This document shows, in pieces, positions 7,583-16,073 of a stretch of DNA of 30,046 bases (within the stretch, counting starts at the first letter, position 1; the number at the start of each line of letters is the position of its first letter). This DNA is from JAYVJH01 sp043777595 (GTDB lineage Bacteria; Bacteroidota; Bacteroidia; Cytophagales; Spirosomataceae): positions 1 through 30,046 of the forward strand of contig JAYWHT010000105.1 of NCBI GenBank assembly GCA_043777595.1. The letters run 5' to 3'. The notes under the pieces are model-generated. The model made no database searches. It was given only the letters and a program-made list of their open reading frames with translations, and was not told where the DNA came from. The translations under genes were made by a program, and so were the position numbers.

Positions 7583-9487
7583 CTAATACGCCCGCCCTGT
7601 TTTTCCTTCAAAATAGTTTAAGTATGCTTTGTTTACTACTCTGTTGCCGCCTGGCGTTGGGTAGTTGCCCGTAAAATACCAGTCGCCGCTGTGGTTGGGG
7701 CAGGCTTTGTGTAGGTTTTCGACTGTCTGAAAAATAATAGACAGCTTGGCTTTGAGGTCTTTGGGGCGTACTATTTTGGCAATCTGTGCCGATACTTCTT
7801 CGGGTGTAAAAGTATTATAAAGCACATTTACAAAGTTTTCATTGTGGGCTGTTTTGTCTGCCACCGCCACCACACATTTATCATAAACATTTTTGGCCAA
7901 ATGACCCATATTTTGTTTATCTAATAGCTCAAGCGTAGCCCGAAAGGCCACAAAGTCTTTCATTTTAGACATATCAATACCGTAGCAGTCAGGAAAACGT
8001 ATTTGTGGAGCCGACGATACAATGACGATTTTTTTTGGTTCGAGGCGGTCGAGCATTTTCAAAATACTCTTTTCGAGGGTTGTTCCTCGTACAATCGAAT
8101 CATCGATTATAACAATCGTATCGACGCCTTTTCTGACAACCTCATAAGTCGTATCATAAACGTGCGCTACCATTTCGTCTCGGCTGGCATCGTCTGTTAT
8201 AAACGTCCTGAGTTTGACATCTTTCGATACCAATTTTTCTATTCGAGGTCTGAAACTCAACACTTTTTCAATTTCTTCGTTCGACAGTTTTTGTTCTAAA
8301 ATAGCACTACGCCGCTTTTGTGATAGATAATCTTCCAATCCTTCGACCATTCCAAAAAAAGCAGTTTCGGCAGTGTTGGGAATATACGAAAAAACGGTAT
8401 TTTCTAAATCATAGTCTATTTCTTTTAATATTTGAGGTATTAGCAATTTGCCAAGCGTTTTGCGCTCGTTATATATATCTGGGTCGCTGGCTCTCGAAAA
8501 ATAAATACGCTCAAAACTACACGACTGTTTGGCTCTTGGTGTCAATACTTGGTGTTCGTCATATTCGCCATATTTGTCAATAATAAGCGCATGACCAGGC
8601 TTTATTTCTTTGATGTCGGCATAGTTGGCATTGAAAGCCGTTTTGATGGCAGGTTTTTCGGAAGCCACTACCACCACCTCGTCGTCGGCATAATAGTAGG
8701 CTGGTCGTATGCCTGAAGGGTCTCTAACAACAAAAGCCGACCCCGAGCCAGTCATACCGCACATCGCAAAGCCACCGTCGAAGTCTCGGCATGAGCGATG
8801 CAGCACACGGGGCAAGTCCATGTTGTCTTCGATAACGTCCGACAGGTCGGGGTTTTCATAAATGCCCTTGAACCGTTCAAATACTCGTTGGTTTTCTTCG
8901 TCCAAAAAATGCCCAATTTTCTCCATCACCGTTACCGTATCTACTTTGTCTTTGGGGTGTTGGCCGAGCGAAACGAGTTTGTCAAAAAGCTCTTCTACGT
9001 TGGTCATATTAAAATTGCCAGCCATCACTAAGTTACGATTTCGCCAGTTGTTTTGGCGTAGCATTGGGTGGCAATTTTCGATGTCATTACTGCCGTGTGT
9101 GCCATATCGCAGGTGTCCGAGCCAGACTTCGCCCGAAAAAGCTACGTTTTCTTGTAGCCATTTGGCATCGGTTTTGAGATGTTTTTCTTGTGAAGAAAGT
9201 GTCTTGTAGACTTTCTGGAATTTTTTACTGATTTTTTCAAAAATATCTGCAACAGGCTGATTTTCTACCGACCGATAGCGACTTATGTATCGATGCCCGG
9301 GCGAAACGTCTATTTTGATATTGGCTACTCCAGCGCCATCTTGCCCACGGTTGGTTTGCTTTTCCATGAGCGTATATAACTTGTTGGCGGCATAGAGGGG
9401 CGTTTTGTATTTGTCAATGTAATATTGATATGGCTTGCGAAGACGAATAAAGGCTATGCCACATTCGTGTTTGATAACGTCGCTCAT
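7583..9487 (-). CDS. purF: Amidophosphoribosyltransferase, long Bacteroidota form
   Basis: PurF makes 5-phosphoribosylamine from PRPP and glutamine, the first committed purine step. The N-terminal glutaminase starts with MSDVIKHEC, so the nucleophile is Cys9 and an eight-residue propeptide must presumably be cleaved to free it, as in B. subtilis PurF. Other glutaminase blocks are NRGQDGAG (46-53) and GHLRYGTHG (124-132). The PRPP loop IIDDSIVRGTT is at about 460-470. At 634 residues it is some 130 longer than E. coli PurF, with extra segments around 60-115 and 385-450. A probable promoter lies just upstream. Some Bacteroidota carry more than one PurF-like gene, so whether this is the main biosynthetic enzyme is not decided by sequence alone. 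Confidence 0.9.
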   Translation of the reverse strand: MSDVIKHECGIAFIRLRKPYQYYIDKYKTPLYAANKLYTLMEKQTNRGQDGAGVANIKIDVSPGHRYISRYRSVENQPVADIFEKISKKFQKVYKTLSSQEKHLKTDAKWLQENVAFSGEVWLGHLRYGTHGSNDIENCHPMLRQNNWRNRNLVMAGNFNMTNVEELFDKLVSLGQHPKDKVDTVTVMEKIGHFLDEENQRVFERFKGIYENPDLSDVIEDNMDLPRVLHRSCRDFDGGFAMCGMTGSGSAFVVRDPSGIRPAYYYADDEVVVVASEKPAIKTAFNANYADIKEIKPGHALIIDKYGEYDEHQVLTPRAKQSCSFERIYFSRASDPDIYNERKTLGKLLIPQILKEIDYDLENTVFSYIPNTAETAFFGMVEGLEDYLSQKRRSAILEQKLSNEEIEKVLSFRPRIEKLVSKDVKLRTFITDDASRDEMVAHVYDTTYEVVRKGVDTIVIIDDSIVRGTTLEKSILKMLDRLEPKKIVIVSSAPQIRFPDCYGIDMSKMKDFVAFRATLELLDKQNMGHLAKNVYDKCVVAVADKTAHNENFVNVLYNTFTPEEVSAQIAKIVRPKDLKAKLSIIFQTVENLHKACPNHSGDWYFTGNYPTPGGNRVVNKAYLNYFEGKTGRAY

Positions 9488-9522
9488 TGGGTGTGTGTTG
9501 AGATATAGTTTAATCTTAACTG

Positions 9523-9554
9523 CAAAAGTACGAAACCTATACAGAACAGCACAA
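9523..9554 (-). promoter_or_regulatory. Probable purF promoter
   Basis: Read on the minus strand, TACTTTTG (9530-9523) matches the Bacteroidota -7 consensus TANNTTTG. A TTG at 9554-9552 stands 21 nt upstream, fitting the -33 element. This puts transcription start about 30 nt before the purF ATG. The match is to consensus only. Confidence 0.5.
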
Positions 9555-9655
9555 CAAGCAACCGAAAAATAATAAACTGTAAAACCGAACAGTGTAAAAG
9601 TATTGATTTGTGGGCTACAATTAAACTTTGTTACGAATAATGAAAATAGTCCATA

Positions 9656-11551
9656 CTACCTAAACCCCACCACCTCGGGCGTAGTAACGTCAAAGTCTCT
9701 AAAACGTAACGACGAAATGCCATCAAAACCAAATCGGGCAGGGTCGGTCAGAGCAGGAATGCCCGAATAATAAACAAACTTGACTTGAAAGGTATTGAAA
9801 GTAAGGGCTTCGTTTCTGAACCGAAAACCAATGCCATAGCCCTGATACGGTGATTTGTTTAATAACTTATTGCCACTAAGTGCCACCCAGCCAATATCGG
9901 CTGAAAGAAAGGGCGCAACCCGAAAACCCAGTATATTGATAGGCGAAAACACGACACTCTCAATACCCAGTACCAATTTTTTATCGCCTCGTAGCTCATC
10001 GCTCGACACACCCTGAATACCATCTGAACCGCCAATATTAAGGTATTCATTGTTAAATCTATTGATACCCACTGTGTAGCGAATAGTAATAAACTGCCGT
10101 GTGTACCAATTTTTATGTAGCTGTTGGAGTGGCGAAAAGTACCCATTTTCGACATTAAATACCCCTTGTTGGGCTACACCATCTTTCCAAAAACTACCCA
10201 CATTAAGCAACGAATTAAAATACCCATGAGGCGTGTACTGCGCTGCCGAAAACTTAACTCCCGCATAAGTTCGTTTACCAGTTTCGGCTTTGTCAGAGCC
10301 AAAAACAACCGAAATCAACTGCCCAACGGGTACGTCTTCGGTACGACCAAAACCATAAATAAGCAAATCACGTTTGTAGCGACGATTAGAAAACCCCAAA
10401 CTTAACAATGTCAGGTTTGTGTTTTGATAAAGCTGGTACGATGTGTCGGTAACTTGCCGCTCACGCTTGACAAACCGCTGCTGAGTTTGACGAATGGCAA
10501 CTATAAATCTGGCACGCTCTCTAAAATCTTTACTTCCAAAAAACAGCTTGAACGACCTCCCTAACCAAGTATCAAACAAAAACGAACGACTCCAAAAATA
10601 GTTTCGCATTGAGAGTTTAGAGTTGAGTGTGTCTGGCACAAATTCAAAAGTGCGATTGGTGTTGTAATTTATCTCAAAAGCCCCCGCATACTTGGTTTCG
10701 GGTGTAAGAAATGGCTTAAATAACTTTATGCCACCCAGTTTATTGTCTCTCAAAAGTTGAAAATCGGCCTGTGCGCTCACAAACGACCTACCCAAAGACG
10801 GAATCAAGTAGCGACTCCCAAATTCTGTACGCTGGCGTGGGTCTTTGCCGTTGTACGATACTGTATTTTTGAGCGAATGGCCTCGTCCCTGAAAGTTGCG
10901 CTGCTCCAGCCCTAATACAAAATTGTCGAGCCCGCCAACTGAGCCATCGGGTAGCAGCGACCACACATCTTGAATAAACACATAGACATCGACGGCATTT
11001 TTGATAGCTAAGTACGGCTCTATTTCTATCCTTACGTCTCGAAATATCCCTTGCTGGCGTATGTATCTTTCGTTGTCTTTAAATAAGTCGGAATTTATCC
11101 TATCGCCTTCGCCGAAGAAAAGAAAATTGTTTTTGATTACGTCTTCACGGGTATTGGTATGGAGTTTATTACCAGTGCGGTCAGCCCAGTTGTTGGGTTT
11201 TCGGAGGGTATCATAGACACTGTACCCAAACACATCGAGCCTATGAATGTAGATTTTGCGAATCCATCTGTCTTCGTATTTTTTATATGGATTTTGCTCT
11301 ATTTCGCTTACTTGGCCTTGCTCGTTGCTGCTGTTGTAGATGTCTCTGAACAACAAGTCATATACTTTTTTGGGGACTATTTTCTTGGCTTTTTGCCCAA
11401 AAGCAGTGTCTTTGGCGGTTGGTGCTTCGATGCGTACTTTTTGGATACTATCAATGACAAGACGAGTCGGTTTTTGGGCAAATAAACTACCAACTACCCA
11501 AAATTGTAGCGCAAAAGCCAATATATAATTACAGCAATATGGTGGCCTCAT
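9656..11551 (-). CDS. Omp85/BamA-like outer-membrane protein
   Basis: A 631-residue protein, predicted to be a 16-strand-type outer-membrane barrel. The N terminus has a signal peptide ending SLFAQ (residue 26). A POTRA-like segment spans about 97-196, with IRKIYIHRLDVFGY at its start and QGIFRDVRIEIEP in its second half. The remainder is rich in alternating beta segments. NIGGSDGIQGVSSDELRGDK (506-525) aligns with the loop-6 region of Omp85 proteins, where the usual (V/I)RG(F/Y) reads LRGD. Only one POTRA unit is evident, so it is not the main BamA; a TamA-like or lineage-specific assembly or secretion pore is more likely. The gene starts 11 bp after the TPR gene, indicating an operon. Substrate unknown. 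Confidence 0.8.
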   Translation of the reverse strand: MRPPYCCNYILAFALQFWVVGSLFAQKPTRLVIDSIQKVRIEAPTAKDTAFGQKAKKIVPKKVYDLLFRDIYNSSNEQGQVSEIEQNPYKKYEDRWIRKIYIHRLDVFGYSVYDTLRKPNNWADRTGNKLHTNTREDVIKNNFLFFGEGDRINSDLFKDNERYIRQQGIFRDVRIEIEPYLAIKNAVDVYVFIQDVWSLLPDGSVGGLDNFVLGLEQRNFQGRGHSLKNTVSYNGKDPRQRTEFGSRYLIPSLGRSFVSAQADFQLLRDNKLGGIKLFKPFLTPETKYAGAFEINYNTNRTFEFVPDTLNSKLSMRNYFWSRSFLFDTWLGRSFKLFFGSKDFRERARFIVAIRQTQQRFVKRERQVTDTSYQLYQNTNLTLLSLGFSNRRYKRDLLIYGFGRTEDVPVGQLISVVFGSDKAETGKRTYAGVKFSAAQYTPHGYFNSLLNVGSFWKDGVAQQGVFNVENGYFSPLQQLHKNWYTRQFITIRYTVGINRFNNEYLNIGGSDGIQGVSSDELRGDKKLVLGIESVVFSPINILGFRVAPFLSADIGWVALSGNKLLNKSPYQGYGIGFRFRNEALTFNTFQVKFVYYSGIPALTDPARFGFDGISSLRFRDFDVTTPEVVGFR

Positions 11552-11562
11552 TGTTGTTCATC

Positions 11563-12966
11563 TTATTTTCGATATTGTTCAATAAGTTTATAAATCGCTT
11601 TTTGTTTTTCTATTTCAGGAAAAAAATCAAAAAGTTGTGTGTGGGCTTCATAGTCGAGCGTGAGGGCTATTTCCAGATTGAGCATTGCCTCACGGTAGTC
11701 GCCAGCATGGATCAAATAAGCCGCACCTCGGTAATAAAGACTGGCATCTTCGGGGGCGGAGTCTAAGCCATCTTGTATGAGTTCATAGGCTCGTTTATAG
11801 TCTTTTTGGTCAAAATACATCAGCGACCATTGTAGCCAAACTTCTTCGTAGTCGGGTTCTATTTCAGATGCTTTTTCAAAGGCTTCGTTTGCCGAAAACA
11901 CATTTCCAATTTTATATTCCAATTGCCCCAACATCAACCAGTAATCTACCTCAAACTCATTGATTTTTAGTGCTTTCCGAATACAACTCATGGCTTCGAT
12001 AAACCGCCCCTCGGCTGTCATACACGAGGCTATGCCATACCAGCCCTCGTCCCAAGATTCGTCCAACTTAACGGCATCTCTAAAACAACTCAACGCTTTT
12101 TGGAACAGTCCGAGTTTTTCATAGCTCGCCCCCAAATGGCAGTACAAATCGGCAGTAGCTGGCTCGTAGTTCATAGTCAGCAAGTAGCTTTCGTTGGCTT
12201 GCTCAAACTTACCAAGATTCATGTATGAATTGGCCATATTAAAATGAGCCGATGCAAAATCTTCTTTGATAACCACCGCATAGTCGTAGGCAAAGAGTGC
12301 ATCTTCAAATTTACCTAATTTACTATATACAATGCCCAAATTATACCAAGCATTGTGCGAGTAGGGGTCTTTTTCTATTAGCTCGTTGTAATAATCAATA
12401 CTGGTTTCGAGTTCGTTGGTGAGGTCCAAACAAAACGCCAATTCATAAAGCGCACTTTCGTTGTTGATATTGAGCTCAATGGCTTTTTTGTAATATTCAA
12501 TGGCTCCGGTGTAGTCGGCTAAATTTTGATACGATTGGCCCATCTGAAAAAATATTTCATTTCGGTCGTCGTCGCTGGCATAGTAGAGCATTTTTTGATA
12601 TACTTCTATTGCTCTATTTGGCTCGCCCATCAGATTATAAATATGGCCTTCGACATACATTACATCAATGTCGTTGGGGTTAAAGAGCGAGGCTCGCTCG
12701 ACCAATTCCAAGGCTTCCTCAAACCGTGAACTATGCGACAGCGTGTGAGCTTTATCAAGCATAAGTTCGAGTGAATAGGGGTAGTTTTCAAGCCCCAAAT
12801 CGCAGGCTTGTAATGCACGAGTCCAGTTGGCTTGCTCAATATAATGTTCAGTGATATGTTCGTAAGTGTCCAGATCAAAAAATGGCCGCTCATGATTTTT
12901 GAGCATGCGCTCAAATCTCAAAATAACCTCTTTTCGGTCTGGTTGTTTTTCGTCGAAGTCTTGCAT
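11563..12966 (-). CDS. Tetratricopeptide repeat protein
   Basis: A 467-residue protein built almost entirely of TPR units of about 34 residues, for example segments starting AWYNLGIVYSKLGKFEDAL, AHFNMANSYMNLGKFEQA and LYCHLGASYEKLGLFQKA. Roughly eleven or twelve units can be counted. No signal peptide or membrane segment is seen, so it is probably a cytoplasmic scaffold. The sequence is acidic. Its gene is immediately upstream of the Omp85-like gene and probably co-transcribed. Related long TPR proteins are widespread in Bacteroidota without an assigned function. Partner proteins cannot be inferred beyond this linkage. Confidence 0.9.
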   Translation of the reverse strand: MQDFDEKQPDRKEVILRFERMLKNHERPFFDLDTYEHITEHYIEQANWTRALQACDLGLENYPYSLELMLDKAHTLSHSSRFEEALELVERASLFNPNDIDVMYVEGHIYNLMGEPNRAIEVYQKMLYYASDDDRNEIFFQMGQSYQNLADYTGAIEYYKKAIELNINNESALYELAFCLDLTNELETSIDYYNELIEKDPYSHNAWYNLGIVYSKLGKFEDALFAYDYAVVIKEDFASAHFNMANSYMNLGKFEQANESYLLTMNYEPATADLYCHLGASYEKLGLFQKALSCFRDAVKLDESWDEGWYGIASCMTAEGRFIEAMSCIRKALKINEFEVDYWLMLGQLEYKIGNVFSANEAFEKASEIEPDYEEVWLQWSLMYFDQKDYKRAYELIQDGLDSAPEDASLYYRGAAYLIHAGDYREAMLNLEIALTLDYEAHTQLFDFFPEIEKQKAIYKLIEQYRK

Positions 12967-12997
12967 AGAAATATTGAATGATGGGTAAATATCAGTC

Positions 12998-13029
12998 GAA
13001 AGGTAAGTACTTTTGGTAGTATTTACAAA
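12998..13029 (-). promoter_or_regulatory. Possible promoter of the TPR-Omp85 operon
   Basis: On the minus strand TTTG (13029-13026) is followed after 20 nt by TACCTTTC (13005-12998), a seven-of-eight match to TANNTTTG. It lies about 30 nt before the TPR start codon. Confidence 0.4.
13008..13015 (+). promoter_or_regulatory. Possible -7 element facing the dehydratase gene
   Basis: TACTTTTG matches TANNTTTG on the plus strand, 139 nt before the preferred ilvD-family start. No convincing -33 TTTG is seen at the right spacing, so this is weak. It lies inside the spacer of the opposing TPR promoter candidate. Confidence 0.3.
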
Positions 13030-13154
13030 GTTTGTTTGATAAAAATACAGTCTTCAAAGAAAATATTTATCAAAACCAAGATACACAAATGTATGGTCAA
13101 TAAGTAGTTTTGGTTGATTTTTGGCTTTTGATTGATAGCAATATAAGACATAAA

Positions 13155-14870
13155 ATGACAAAAAAACTACGCAGCCAAGACTGGTTTGGGAAGGAGGGCA
13201 AGGACGGCTTTATATATCGGTCATGGATGAAAAACCAAGGCCATGCCGCACATCAATTTAAGGGTAAGCCTGTGATAGGTATTTGTAACACGTGGTCGGA
13301 AGTTACACCTTGTAACGGTCATTTTAGAGAATTGGCGCAGTCGGTCAAAAACGGTATTTATGAAGCGGGTGGTTTTCCGTTGGAGTTTCCTGTTATGTCA
13401 TTGGGCGAAACGCTCATCAGGCCAACAGCCATGCTTTATCGCAATTTGGCCAGTATGACAGTCGAAGAAAGCATCAGAGCCAACCCCTTTGACGGCGTCG
13501 TGCTGCTCACAGGTTGCGACAAAACCACACCCTCGCTCATCATGGGTGCTGCCAGTGTCGATATTCCAACTATTGTATTGCCAGGCGGCCCGATGCTTGC
13601 TGGGAGGTTTCAGGGCAAGGCCATTGGCTCAGGTACAGATGTTTGGCGGTTTGCTGACGACGTAAAAACAGGCAAAATGAGCGAGGCCGAGTTTGAAGAA
13701 GCCGAAAGCTGCATGAGCCGAAGCATAGGCCACTGCTCAACCATGGGAACAGCCTCAACCATGGCCACAATGGCCGAAGCCTTGGGGCTGACACTGCCTG
13801 GCTTGTCGGCAATTCCGGCGGCAGACTCTCGCAAAAAAATGAACGCACACCTAACAGGAATGAGAATCGTTGAGATGGTCAGAGAGGACCTGACGATGTC
13901 AACGATACTTACTCGTGAAGCCTTCGAGAACGCCATTATACTCAATGCGGGGGTAGGTGGTTCTACCAATTTTGTGTTGCACTTATTGGCCATAGCTGGG
14001 CGTATTGGCATAAAATTAACTCTGGACGATTTTGATACGGTTGGGTCCCGAATGCCTTTTTTACTGAACGTCATGCCCTCTGGCCAATACCTAATGGAAG
14101 ACTATTTTTATGCAGGAGGTTTGCAGGTAGTTATCAACGAAATGAAGGCGCACTTGCATCAAGGGGTAATGACTGTTAATGGCAAATCACTGATTGACAA
14201 TTCGTTAAATGCCAAAAACTGGAACAAAGACGTAATTGCGACATCAATAAACCCTATCTTGGAAGAAGGCGGCATTGCGGTCATTAAGGGTAATTTGTGC
14301 GAAAATGGTGCAGTTATAAAGCCTTCGGCAGCATCCGAACATTTGCTTAAACACAAAGGCCGGGCTGTAGTTTTTGAAACCATCGAAGACTACCACACCC
14401 GCATCGAAGACCCCGATTTGGACATTGACGAAAACTGTGTCATGGTCTTGAAAAACGTTGGGCCAAGAGGCTACCCAGGTATGCCCGAAGTAGGTAATAT
14501 GGCACTTCCCAAAAAACTATTGGAGCGGGGTATCACCGACATTGTACGCATTTCTGATGCCCGTATGAGCGGTACAGCTTTTGGCACAGTGCTACTCCAT
14601 GCCTCGCCCGAAAGTGCGATTGGCGGTAATCTGGCTCTGGTTCAAAACGGGGACATAATAGAAATAGACGTACCCAACAGATACCTACACTGGCACGTAG
14701 CAGATGACGAAATCGCCCACCGCCGTGCCGCTTGGCAACCACTTGATTTGGGCATAGTTCGTGGCCATAACCTTATGTACGTTCAGCACGTAACCCAGTC
14801 GCACGAGGGTTGTGATTTTGATTTTTTGGTTGGTAATTCAGGAAGCGAAGTACATCGCGAGTCGCATTAA
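13155..14870 (+). CDS. IlvD/Edd family dehydratase, probably for sugar acids
   Basis: A 571-residue Fe-S dehydratase. The frame opens at a TTG (13110), but ATG 13155 is chosen because the family N terminus (KKLRSQDWFG) begins there. The three cluster cysteines are Cys53 (NTWSEVTPC), Cys121 (GCDKTTPS) and Cys194 (GHCSTMGTAST). The C-terminal half holds GPRGYPGMPE and SDARMSGTAFGTV, the latter with the Ser proposed to act as base in this family. Motifs such as WFxxxxxxGFxxRS at the start and LMEDYFYAGGL resemble L-arabinonate/D-xylonate dehydratases more than dihydroxy-acid dehydratase IlvD, and no other ilv gene is nearby. The likely reaction is dehydration of a pentonate or hexonate to its 2-keto-3-deoxy acid. 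Exact substrate is inference. It is followed 12 bp later by a small exported protein. Confidence 0.85.
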   Translation: MTKKLRSQDWFGKEGKDGFIYRSWMKNQGHAAHQFKGKPVIGICNTWSEVTPCNGHFRELAQSVKNGIYEAGGFPLEFPVMSLGETLIRPTAMLYRNLASMTVEESIRANPFDGVVLLTGCDKTTPSLIMGAASVDIPTIVLPGGPMLAGRFQGKAIGSGTDVWRFADDVKTGKMSEAEFEEAESCMSRSIGHCSTMGTASTMATMAEALGLTLPGLSAIPAADSRKKMNAHLTGMRIVEMVREDLTMSTILTREAFENAIILNAGVGGSTNFVLHLLAIAGRIGIKLTLDDFDTVGSRMPFLLNVMPSGQYLMEDYFYAGGLQVVINEMKAHLHQGVMTVNGKSLIDNSLNAKNWNKDVIATSINPILEEGGIAVIKGNLCENGAVIKPSAASEHLLKHKGRAVVFETIEDYHTRIEDPDLDIDENCVMVLKNVGPRGYPGMPEVGNMALPKKLLERGITDIVRISDARMSGTAFGTVLLHASPESAIGGNLALVQNGDIIEIDVPNRYLHWHVADDEIAHRRAAWQPLDLGIVRGHNLMYVQHVTQSHEGCDFDFLVGNSGSEVHRESH

Positions 14871-14882
14871 AACAAATTATAA

Positions 14883-15311
14883 ATGAAACTAAAAACAGTA
14901 ACCATAATTGGTCTTTGCCTAATGATGGGTGTAGCCTTTGGACAAACAAAATCTGAAACGCAACTCAAAAATTCAGTAGAAGCACTCCGAAAAGCGATGA
15001 TTGATGCCGACAAGGTGGCTCTCGACCAACTAATAGCCCCAGAGTTGAGTTATGGCCATTCGAGCGGAAAAATAGAAAGTAAGACCGATTTTGTTGGTTC
15101 GCTTACCTTGGGCGAGTCTGATTTTGTAACCATTGACCTGAGCGAGCAGACGATTGAGATTGTAGGAAAAACGGCGATTGTAAGACATAATTTAGCCGCA
15201 GCTACCAGCAACGGAGGCAAGGCAGCAACCACTAAACTACACGTGCTAACTATTTGGCAAAAACAAAATGGAAGCTGGAAACTATTGGCTCGGCAAGCTA
15301 CCAAAATATAG
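14883..15311 (+). CDS. Exported NTF2-like (DUF4440-type) small protein
   Basis: A 142-residue protein with a signal peptide ending MGVAFGQ (about residue 21). The rest fits the NTF2-like/SnoaL fold: an N-terminal helix LRKAMIDADKVALDQLI, a SYGHSSGKIESK turn, and C-terminal strands ending with LTIWQKQNGSWKLLARQ, the common DUF4440 finish. Members of this fold are small-molecule-binding or enzymatic domains with very variable roles. The gene sits 12 bp after the sugar-acid dehydratase, so the two are probably co-transcribed, yet this one is exported while the dehydratase should be cytoplasmic. It ends 1 bp from the stop of the convergent ABC gene. Function unknown. Confidence 0.8.
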   Translation: MKLKTVTIIGLCLMMGVAFGQTKSETQLKNSVEALRKAMIDADKVALDQLIAPELSYGHSSGKIESKTDFVGSLTLGESDFVTIDLSEQTIEIVGKTAIVRHNLAAATSNGGKAATTKLHVLTIWQKQNGSWKLLARQATKI

Positions 15312-15312
15312 C

Positions 15313-16059
15313 CTATCGTAAGTCTCTGAGTAGTTTACTGGCAAAGACAAATTCGTTTAGTTCGGCCACGTCCGACTTTGTGATGCTGACACTATCGCCT
15401 TCCCAGAGTTTAAGCCCATTGTAAAGAAACATTATTTTTTCGCCAATTTCCATCACTGAGTTCATGTCGTGCGTGATGACGATGGTCGTAATCTGAAACT
15501 CGTCTGTTATTTCTTTGATAAGATTGTCTATTTTGATAGAAGTCAGTGGATCAAGGCCAGAATTGGGTTCGTCGCAAAACAAATATTTTGGGTTCATCAC
15601 AATCGCCCGAGCAATACCTACTCGTTTTTTCATACCGCCGCTGATTTCAGACGGCATACGGCTCATGGCATGGTCGAGGCCGACCCGGGTGAGGCACAAT
15701 TTGGCCCGGTCGTCCCGCTCACTGTCTGACATAGCTGGCGAAAGCATTTCGAGTGGAAACCGCACATTGTCAAAAACCGTCTTTGAGTCAAACAATGCCC
15801 CTCCTTGGAACAGAACGCCCATTTCCCTACGAATTTGCTTACGGGTTTCTTCATCGCTATTCCAAAAATCTCGCCCACTGTACTTCACAAAGCCCTCATC
15901 AGGCTTTACAAGGCCAATTAGGCATTTGAGTAGTACGCTTTTGCCAGTACCGCTACCACCAATGACAAGACTCGTATCGCTGGGCTTAAACGACCCCGAC
16001 ACACCGGCCAGCACCGTGCGGCCTTCAAAACTTTTGACTATATTAGAAAACTCTATCAT
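15313..16059 (-). CDS. ABC transporter ATPase, MlaF-like
   Basis: A 248-residue ATP-binding subunit. The frame extends upstream to 16125 into tatC, but ATG 16059 is preferred: it leaves 14 bp after the tatC stop and starts with MIEFSNIVKSFEGRTVL, the normal family N terminus. Walker A is GGSGTGKS (34-41). LFQGGALFDSKTVFDNVRFP is typical of MlaF. The signature is SGGMKKR, Walker B is FCDEPNSGLDP, and the switch His is in VITHDMNSV. MlaF powers phospholipid exchange between outer and inner membranes with the permease MlaE and the MCE protein MlaD. Neither partner is in the window, so the permease must be elsewhere. The Walker-B follow-on reads EPNSGLDP where EP(T/S) is usual. Confidence 0.85.
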   Translation of the reverse strand: MIEFSNIVKSFEGRTVLAGVSGSFKPSDTSLVIGGSGTGKSVLLKCLIGLVKPDEGFVKYSGRDFWNSDEETRKQIRREMGVLFQGGALFDSKTVFDNVRFPLEMLSPAMSDSERDDRAKLCLTRVGLDHAMSRMPSEISGGMKKRVGIARAIVMNPKYLFCDEPNSGLDPLTSIKIDNLIKEITDEFQITTIVITHDMNSVMEIGEKIMFLYNGLKLWEGDSVSITKSDVAELNEFVFASKLLRDLR

Positions 16060-16073
16060 GGCTTTTGTGGGTT

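Noticed and set aside
13110..13154. Upstream TTG start for the IlvD-family gene
   Set aside because: The 15 extra residues do not resemble the family, and a good ATG follows at 13155.
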